This document shows, piece after piece, positions 59,165 through 64,000 of a DNA stretch of 64,000 nt. The notes beneath the pieces are model-generated. The model did not search any database. It worked only from the letters and a program-made list of their open reading frames with translations, and was not told the origin of the DNA. The translations under genes and the position numbers were made by a program. Position 1 is the first letter of the stretch, and each line of letters begins with the position of its first letter. The DNA comes from Granulicella sp. L46 (GTDB taxonomy: Bacteria; Acidobacteriota; Terriglobia; Terriglobales; Acidobacteriaceae), in NCBI RefSeq assembly GCF_009765785.1, contig NZ_LMUT01000007.1:131212-195211 (forward strand), in the 5' to 3' direction.

Positions 59165-60793
59165 ATGAGCAGTGGCGTCTCCGATCCAAATAAGATCTTT
59201 CCCCCTCTCCCCAATAGCGAGAATCCCGTAAATGTCGAGCGGTGGCTCGCCGCAATCGTCGAATCCTCCGACGACGCCATCCTCGGCATGGCGCTTTCCG
59301 GCGTAATCACCAGCTGGAATGCCGCCGCCACCAGGATCTTCGGCTACGAACCCCACGAAGCCCTCGGCCAGCCAGTCTCTCTTCTAGCCTGGCCCGGCGA
59401 AGAGGAACGCATCGACCTGTTTCTCGCAATCCTGCGTCATGGCGGTCGCGTCGATCACACCGAGGTGTCCCGCAAGCACAAGAATGGAAAGAAAATACTG
59501 GTCGCCCTCAGCCTCTCCCCCATCGTCGATTCCAACGGCACCATCATCGGCATCGCCAAGATCGCCCGCGATATCACCGAACGAACCGAAGCCGCCAGCG
59601 CCCTCGAAGATAGCCGGATCCGCCTAGCCGAGCAGCAGGCCAACGCCCGCGCCGAAATGCTCGCCGAACGCAAATTCCGCGAGCTCATCGAAAACGCTCC
59701 GGACGCCATCCTCCAGGTCGACCAGGCCGGCGCCATCGTCATCGCCAATTGCACCGCCGAAAAAATGTTCTGCTACACCCGCGAAGAGTTGATCGGCCTA
59801 AACGTCGATCAGCTGGTCCCCGAAGCCAATCGCGCCGCCCACCCCACCCACCGCAAAACCCTTGCAACCGCAGGCAAAAGCCGACCCATGGGCTTAGGTC
59901 TGGATCTCTTCGCGCAGCGCAAGGACGGCACCCAGTTTCCTGTTGAAATCAGCCTAAGCCCCATGAATACGGAAGCCGGCGTCCACGTCACCGCTGTCAT
60001 TCGCGACGTAACCGACCGCAAGCTGACCGAACAACGCGTCCGATCCCTGCAGGAAAGTTACATGACCGAGCTGCAGGCCAGGCACAAGGAAGCGGAACGC
60101 CTCAACCAGCTCAAAAGTGAGTTTATGGCCAGCATCAGCCATGAGCTCCGCACCCCGCTCCACACCATCATCGGTTTCGCAGAGCTTATGCAGGAAGAGG
60201 GGGAGGGCCCGCTCAACTCCAGGCAAAGGCGATTTATGGAGCATATTCACGTTGATTCCGAACACCTGCTCGGCCTGATCAACGACGTTCTCGACCTCAG
60301 TCGCATCGAGGCTGGCGGCCTCCAACTCCATACGGAGCCGGTACGTTTAATCTTGATCGTCGCCGAATCGATTGCTGCCATCCGGCTCTACGCGGAGTCG
60401 CGATCAGTATCCATTCGCATGGGAAGTGAAATCGACTTCAACGTCCTGGCAGATCCCATGAGGCTGCGCCAGATCCTCTACAACCTGCTCAGCAATGGAG
60501 CGAAATTCACGCAGCCCGGCGGCGAAGTCCATGTCGAGGCCGCCGTCGAAGGCAACAACGTTCGAATTACGGTCTCTGATACCGGTCTCGGCATCGCTCC
60601 GGAAGAGCGTACACAAATCTTCGAGAAGTTCTACCAGGTAGGTTTGACCCCCGTCGGTGTGCGTGAAGGAACAGGCCTGGGGCTGGCGATCTGCAAGCAA
60701 TTGGTGGAGATGCAAAAAGGAACAATCTGGGTCGAAAGCGAACTCGGAAAAGGAAGCAAGTTCCATTTCACCCTGCCACACAACCAGACGTGA
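59165..60793 (+). CDS. PAS-domain sensor histidine kinase
   Basis: The 542-residue protein has two PAS domains, at about residues 20-135 (ERWLAAIVESSDDAILGMAL, ITSWNAAATRIFGYEP) and 160-285 (FRELIENAPDAILQVDQAG). The dimerisation and phospho-acceptor segment is FMASISHELRTPLHTIIGF (His326). The ATPase domain has LYNLLSNGAKFTQPGG, VSDTGLGIAPEE and GTGLGLAICKQLV. There are no membrane segments, so it senses a cytosolic signal such as redox or a small molecule. No Cys or His typical of a bound haem can be assigned. A Crp/Fnr-type site overlaps its stop codon, ahead of the response regulator gene. Confidence 0.92.
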   Translation: MSSGVSDPNKIFPPLPNSENPVNVERWLAAIVESSDDAILGMALSGVITSWNAAATRIFGYEPHEALGQPVSLLAWPGEEERIDLFLAILRHGGRVDHTEVSRKHKNGKKILVALSLSPIVDSNGTIIGIAKIARDITERTEAASALEDSRIRLAEQQANARAEMLAERKFRELIENAPDAILQVDQAGAIVIANCTAEKMFCYTREELIGLNVDQLVPEANRAAHPTHRKTLATAGKSRPMGLGLDLFAQRKDGTQFPVEISLSPMNTEAGVHVTAVIRDVTDRKLTEQRVRSLQESYMTELQARHKEAERLNQLKSEFMASISHELRTPLHTIIGFAELMQEEGEGPLNSRQRRFMEHIHVDSEHLLGLINDVLDLSRIEAGGLQLHTEPVRLILIVAESIAAIRLYAESRSVSIRMGSEIDFNVLADPMRLRQILYNLLSNGAKFTQPGGEVHVEAAVEGNNVRITVSDTGLGIAPEERTQIFEKFYQVGLTPVGVREGTGLGLAICKQLVEMQKGTIWVESELGKGSKFHFTLPHNQT

Positions 60794-60804
60794 TCTAAAT
60801 CACA
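60789..60804. promoter_or_regulatory. Crp/Fnr-type binding site upstream of the response regulator gene
   Basis: CGTGATCTAAATCACA matches TGTGA-N6-TCACA at nine of ten positions and GTGAT-N4-ATCAC perfectly. It overlaps the stop codon of the kinase gene. Its centre lies 41.5 bases before 60838, the usual distance for activation if transcription begins at or near the GTG start. Confidence 0.6.
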
Positions 60805-60837
60805 AGGTTTGTCCCTGGGCCTCTCTAAGCTACAGGT

Positions 60838-61245
60838 GTGACATCCCCATCCCCAGATCGCTCGACGGGTGCTGAGCGACCCTCGGCGAGAAGGATCCTC
60901 ATTGCAGACGACGCCATGAGCAGCAGGGAATTACTGCGGACCATCCTTGAACGACAGGGCTACGTGGTGATGGAGGCCGAGGACGGCGCGCAAGCTGTAG
61001 ACAAAGCTCCGAACTTCGCGCCCCATATGGTCATTCTCGATCTGCAGATGCCAAAATTGAACGGATACTCAACGGCAATCGCCTTACGCAAGATCGCTGC
61101 CTTCGCCAGTATTCCCATCATCGCCCTAGCCGCTGCACTTCCAGAGGTCTCCCTAGAACAGATGACCCAGGCTGGATTCACGCATTGCCTCGTGAAACCC
61201 ATCAGCCCAACCCGCCTACGGGAATGCGTGACGGACCTGCTGTAA
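60838..61245 (+). CDS. single-domain response regulator
   Basis: The 135-residue protein is a lone receiver domain: acidic pair in ILIADDAM, phospho-acceptor Asp68 in VILDLQMP, conserved Lys120 in CLVKPIS. The usual switch Thr/Ser is replaced by Ala (IALAAAL). There is no output domain. It follows the PAS kinase on the same strand and is its likely partner, as part of a phosphorelay or by protein contact. GTG 60838 is the only good start; it has almost no leader if the Crp/Fnr-type site drives it. Confidence 0.85.
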   Translation: MTSPSPDRSTGAERPSARRILIADDAMSSRELLRTILERQGYVVMEAEDGAQAVDKAPNFAPHMVILDLQMPKLNGYSTAIALRKIAAFASIPIIALAAALPEVSLEQMTQAGFTHCLVKPISPTRLRECVTDLL

Positions 61246-61271
61246 CCACCCCCATCCACCAATCGAAACTG

Positions 61272-61317
61272 CGTCATCTCGACCGGAGCGGAGCGCAGTG
61301 GAGAGATCCCTGCATTC
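61272..61317. repeat. dispersed GTCATCTCGACCGGAGCG element
   Basis: It begins GTCATCTCGACCGGAGCGG and ends GGAGAGATCCCTGCATT. It is the closest match to the element at 51591 (same head and same GGAGAGA...CCCTG tail). Confidence 0.65.
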
Positions 61318-61339
61318 CGCACCCGCCCCCCTGAGCCAG

Positions 61340-61472
61340 CACATGAATAGGGCCAACGGCCCGGCCCATCACAGCCTAGGGCGAAGCCCTAGGTTAGGCC
61401 CAGCCACCAACCCAAGGGCTGAAGGCCCGACCTATACCAAAGGGGATCAACGGCCCAACCCACAGCCCACCC
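61340..61472. repeat. hairpin-rich intergenic repeats
   Basis: Several short dyads follow one another: GGGCCAACGGCCC, CCTAGGGC-GAA-GCCCTAGG and AAGGGCTGAAGGCCC. The phrase pattern of GGGC/GCCC words resembles repetitive elements found between acidobacterial genes. The region lies between convergent regulators and may help stop transcription from both sides. Confidence 0.55.
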
Positions 61473-61474
61473 AC

Positions 61475-62827
61475 CTACCCAGGCAGCTCATACCGCTTGA
61501 TCTTGTATCGCAACGCATCCCGCCCAATCCCCAGCCGCCGCGCCGCCTCCGACTGATTTCCCTTTACCGCTCGCAAAGTATCTGTAATCAACTGCCGTTC
61601 CTGGTCCTCCAGCAGCGACGAGCTCTCTTCGCTGCTGTTCAGCCTTGCCTCTGTATGAATGAGGCTTTCCGGCAGATTGTCGATATCCACCATAGTGCCG
61701 TCTGAAAGCATGCAGGCGCGGCCAATGACGTGTTCAAGCTCCCGCACATTACCCGGCCAGCCGTAGCGCTGTAGGACCAGCAGGGCTCGCTGAGTGAGAC
61801 CCTCAATGGGCTTCGAGAACTCGCCGCTGAACTTGCGAACGAAATGGCGCGCCAGCAGCGGTATATCCTCTGGCCGATCCTTCAGCGGAGGCACAGTAAG
61901 CTCCACCATCGAGAGCCGATAGTAAAGATCCTCACGAAAATTCCCGGAGGCAATGGCCGCCCGCAAATCACGATGGGTTGCGGCGACGATCCGTACATTT
62001 ACTTTGTGGGGGTTTAGCGAGCCAACCGGCAATATCTCCTGGTTTTGAATAGCTCGGAGAAGCTTTGCCTGTGTCGCGAGCGGCATGTCCCCAATCTCGT
62101 CCAAAAACAGCGTACCCCCGGTGGCAAGCTCAAATAGTCCAGTCTTATCGCGATCGGCACCCGTAAACGCACCTCGAACATGCCCGAACAGCTCGCTTTC
62201 AAACAGCGTTTCTACGACTGCGGAACAGTTGAGCACCACAAACTTCCCCAATACGTGGCTTCTACGATGGAGTGCCGTCGCGATCAGGTCTTTCCCGGCG
62301 CCAGTGGGGCCTTGGATGAGTACCGACCGATAGTGCGGAGCGACTCGCTGAATCATCGCAAACAGATTCCACATCGGATCGCTCTTAGCCTGCAGGCCTT
62401 CAAACTCAAGATCCTGAGCTCCGGCGCCGGACGACGCGTGCACCCGCTTGCGAAGGTTGGCCGACTCGATCAGGGACGCAACTCGCTCCCGAAGCAGGCC
62501 AATCTTTACCGGCTTTTGCAGATAATCCGCCGCTCCCTGGCGAATCGCCGCGACTGCGGTCTCCGGCGTGTAATGCGCCGTCATCAGGATGACGTCGATG
62601 GATGAGTCAAAGCTAACAACCTCTTTCAGCACCTCCAGCCCGCTCATTTCGGGCATCACGAGGTCGGTCACCACCAGCCGCGGACGATGCTTTCTGACCA
62701 GTTCCAACCCCTCCACCGGGTTCGCCGCCGTATAAACCGCAGCCTCAGAGTGCGCCAAAGCCACCGACAGCAGCTCCAAACTGCCAGGGTTGTCGTCGAT
62801 GATCACAATAGAAAGAGCTTCGGCCAT
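61475..62827 (-). CDS. NtrC-family sigma-54 response regulator
   Basis: The 450-residue protein has a full receiver (Asp11/Asp12, phospho-acceptor Asp55 in VVTDLVMP, Lys104 in YLQKPVK). The AAA+ domain has GPTGAGKD as Walker A (Asp in place of the usual Glu), GAFTGA and LFLDEIGDMP, with FREDLYYRL. The Fis-type helix-turn-helix is GNQSEAARRLGIGRDALRYKI. Unlike the regulator at 3646, its phosphorylation site is intact. It points toward the PAS kinase and response regulator and may belong to the same signalling circuit. A clear ribosome binding site is not visible before the ATG. Confidence 0.92.
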   Translation of the reverse strand: MAEALSIVIIDDNPGSLELLSVALAHSEAAVYTAANPVEGLELVRKHRPRLVVTDLVMPEMSGLEVLKEVVSFDSSIDVILMTAHYTPETAVAAIRQGAADYLQKPVKIGLLRERVASLIESANLRKRVHASSGAGAQDLEFEGLQAKSDPMWNLFAMIQRVAPHYRSVLIQGPTGAGKDLIATALHRRSHVLGKFVVLNCSAVVETLFESELFGHVRGAFTGADRDKTGLFELATGGTLFLDEIGDMPLATQAKLLRAIQNQEILPVGSLNPHKVNVRIVAATHRDLRAAIASGNFREDLYYRLSMVELTVPPLKDRPEDIPLLARHFVRKFSGEFSKPIEGLTQRALLVLQRYGWPGNVRELEHVIGRACMLSDGTMVDIDNLPESLIHTEARLNSSEESSSLLEDQERQLITDTLRAVKGNQSEAARRLGIGRDALRYKIKRYELPG

Positions 62828-62955
62828 GAATGAGCAAACGTAAACAACCTAAATCCTATCCCCCCCCCGTCTGGATGGCTAGTTGGGTCATTTGGCGCAG
62901 CTGGTGGGTGTCAACACTCAGTTGCCAGGGCGAGATCCTACCCTGAACAGGTGTA

Positions 62956-62971
62956 TGTGTCTCAAATCACA
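62956..62971. promoter_or_regulatory. Crp/Fnr-type site upstream of the Crp/Fnr gene
   Basis: TGTGTCTCAAATCACA matches TGTGA-N6-TCACA at nine of ten positions. It lies 65-80 bases before the ATG of the Crp/Fnr gene. A TTTAGT near 62999 could serve as -10, which fits activation or self-control. Confidence 0.55.
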
Positions 62972-63035
62972 CGAAATCAAGTTTGGCAGCGGGATTGCTT
63001 TAGTTCAGGTCAGACATCACAACGGAGAGTTCTAA

Positions 63036-63722
63036 ATGACCAAGTGCCTGAATTGTCCTGAAGCTGGAAAACACGCATTCTGCAAGCTCGGTCCAGAGTC
63101 TCGCGCCTTCCTCGAATCGAACTCGCTAACAACCGACTACTCCCGTGGCTCGACTCTCTTTCGCGAGGGAGATCGCAGCAATGCAGTCTTCGTTATGTGC
63201 TCGGGCAAGGCCAAGGTTTCGGCGACCTCCAGGGACGGGAAGACCATGATCTTGCGGATCGCTGACGCCGGCGACGTATTGGGCATGAGCGCAGCTTTGA
63301 CGAAGGGCGAGTATGAAGTGACGGCTGAGGCTCTTGAGCCATGCCGCGTTCGAGTCCTTCATCTGAGGCACCTTACGACAATGTTGCAGAAGTACGGCGA
63401 TGCCAGCTTGGGAGCCGCCAATGCGCTCGCAGAGGACTATCGCGCAGCGTTCGACGAAGCACGGCTGATTGCGCTTCCCGCGTCACCGGCAGGACGGGTC
63501 GCCCGCCTGATTCTGGACTGGGCAGACGATGCGAGGAGCCGTTCCAATTCGCTGATTACGATGTCTCTGACGCATGAAGAGGTCGCATCTATGACGGCTA
63601 CCACTCGCGAGACCGTCACAAGAACCCTCGGACGCTTTCGCAAAGATAAGATTATTTCGACGCACGGCGTTGTTTTGACCGTCCTTCAGCCGAAAGCACT
63701 CGAACGGCTTTGTGCCTGCTAA
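63036..63722 (+). CDS. Crp/Fnr family transcriptional regulator
   Basis: The 228-residue protein has an N-terminal cysteine cluster (C4-x2-C7-x8-C16: CLNCPEAGKHAFC), then a cNMP-binding-type barrel (about 20-135, with GSTLFREGDRSNAVFVMCSGK and DAGDVLGMSAAL). The winged helix C-terminal domain has LTHEEVASMTATTRETVTRTL, the recognition helix of the family with E..TR. Cys spacing is reminiscent of FNR, which binds [4Fe-4S], but the fourth ligand is not certain (Cys52 and a Cys near 103 are candidates). CGGAGAG precedes the ATG. Two matching palindromes nearby suggest that it controls itself and the two-component genes. Confidence 0.9.
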   Translation: MTKCLNCPEAGKHAFCKLGPESRAFLESNSLTTDYSRGSTLFREGDRSNAVFVMCSGKAKVSATSRDGKTMILRIADAGDVLGMSAALTKGEYEVTAEALEPCRVRVLHLRHLTTMLQKYGDASLGAANALAEDYRAAFDEARLIALPASPAGRVARLILDWADDARSRSNSLITMSLTHEEVASMTATTRETVTRTLGRFRKDKIISTHGVVLTVLQPKALERLCAC

Positions 63723-63773
63723 GGGTATCTATCACCGCGCGAGAACAGATTGACGACATTGCCATCGGTCTTG

Positions 63774-64000
63774 CTAACTAAAAAGAAACTCTTTCGTGCG
63801 GAGTTCTCTGACGATATCGCGAAGGTTCGCGGCTTTCTCGAATTCAAATTTCTTGGCGGCTTCCCTCATGTCGCTTTCTAGATTAGCGATATAACTATCC
63901 AATTCTGATTGAGAGCTAAACTCGGGAAGCGTAGCATCCTGCTCTGTCAGATCTGCATAGTCCGCCTTGAGAACGGTCGCAAGCGAGTCATCAAGGCCAC
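63774..64000 (-). CDS. uvrB: C-terminal end of a UVR-domain protein, probably UvrB
   Basis: The minus-strand frame is open from the window edge to the TAG at 63774-63776, giving the last 74 residues. It ends LDSYIANLESDMREAAKKFEFEKAANLRDIVRELRTKEF, a UVR domain (E/D-L...M...A...EFE.AA..RD....L). This motif forms the C terminus of UvrB, where it binds UvrC. UvrC and ClpC-like proteins also carry UVR motifs, but internally, so UvrB is the best reading. Confidence 0.7.
   Translation of the reverse strand, partial: GLDDSLATVLKADYADLTEQDATLPEFSSQSELDSYIANLESDMREAAKKFEFEKAANLRDIVRELRTKEFLFS

Overview
The window is about 64 kb of high-GC bacterial DNA. The gene families (UPF0182, a PaoABC-type aldehyde oxidoreductase, a GH35-like beta-galactosidase, S1, a DUF4157-carrying contractile particle) and the intergenic repeats (41-bp units with a GGGGCACGA...TCGTGCC hairpin, dispersed GTCATTCC/GTCATCTC elements) suggest an Acidobacteriota species, probably of the Terriglobia/Acidobacteriaceae. 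This assignment is inference; the sequence carries no rRNA or other taxonomic marker. No rRNA, tRNA, CRISPR array, insertion sequence, integrase, capsid, portal or terminase gene was seen.

Layout. 1-3.2 kb: the 3' part of an alpha/beta hydrolase, then a small TetR-controlled unit (DUF1761 membrane protein, SRPBCC protein, divergent TetR regulator with a palindromic operator between) and an unrecognised gene. 3.6-38.9 kb: one unidirectional 35-kb block encoding an extracellular contractile injection system (eCIS, the Afp/PVC/MAC family of phage-tail-like particles). It begins with a sigma-54 enhancer-binding protein, followed by inverted repeats and a candidate -24/-12 promoter. Then come DUF3467, a DUF4255 (Afp16/Pvc16-like) terminator protein, two sheath/tube pairs, DUF5908, the LysM baseplate protein, a hub/spike split over two genes, gp25, baseplate J, an NHL-repeat/tail-protein-I fusion, three large proteins sharing one N-terminal module but differing in C-terminal parts (beta-propeller plus collagen repeat; Cys-rich; fibre with 65-residue repeats), a coiled-coil protein, an alpha-helical protein, the AAA+ ATPase, two DUF4157 cargo candidates with nuclease-like C termini, and two small trailing genes.

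38.9-49.4 kb: a secreted GH35-like glycosidase and a divergent SGNH esterase; then on the minus strand paoA-paoB-paoC, a Tat-exported multicopper oxidase and a lipoprotein phosphoesterase. 49.4-59 kb: a five-copy 41-bp repeat, an S1-domain protein (probable rpsA), a 1270-residue GH13-family protein, 12-bp tandem repeats and a UPF0182 membrane protein. 59-64 kb: a regulatory cluster (PAS histidine kinase, single-domain response regulator, NtrC-type regulator, Crp/Fnr regulator) with two Crp/Fnr-type palindromes, and the 3' end of a gene ending in a UVR domain, probably uvrB.

How the eCIS genes fit together: the regulator at 3646 probably activates a sigma-54 promoter just ahead of DUF3467. The sheath/tube, baseplate and hub genes build the particle, the ATPase assists assembly, the three module-sharing proteins probably decorate the baseplate or bind targets, and the two DUF4157 proteins are the likely payload. 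Not found by eye: a PAAR tip protein and a classical tape-measure protein. The points most worth following are the three module-sharing proteins, the duplicated cargo leader with two different putative nuclease ends, and the sigma-54 control region.
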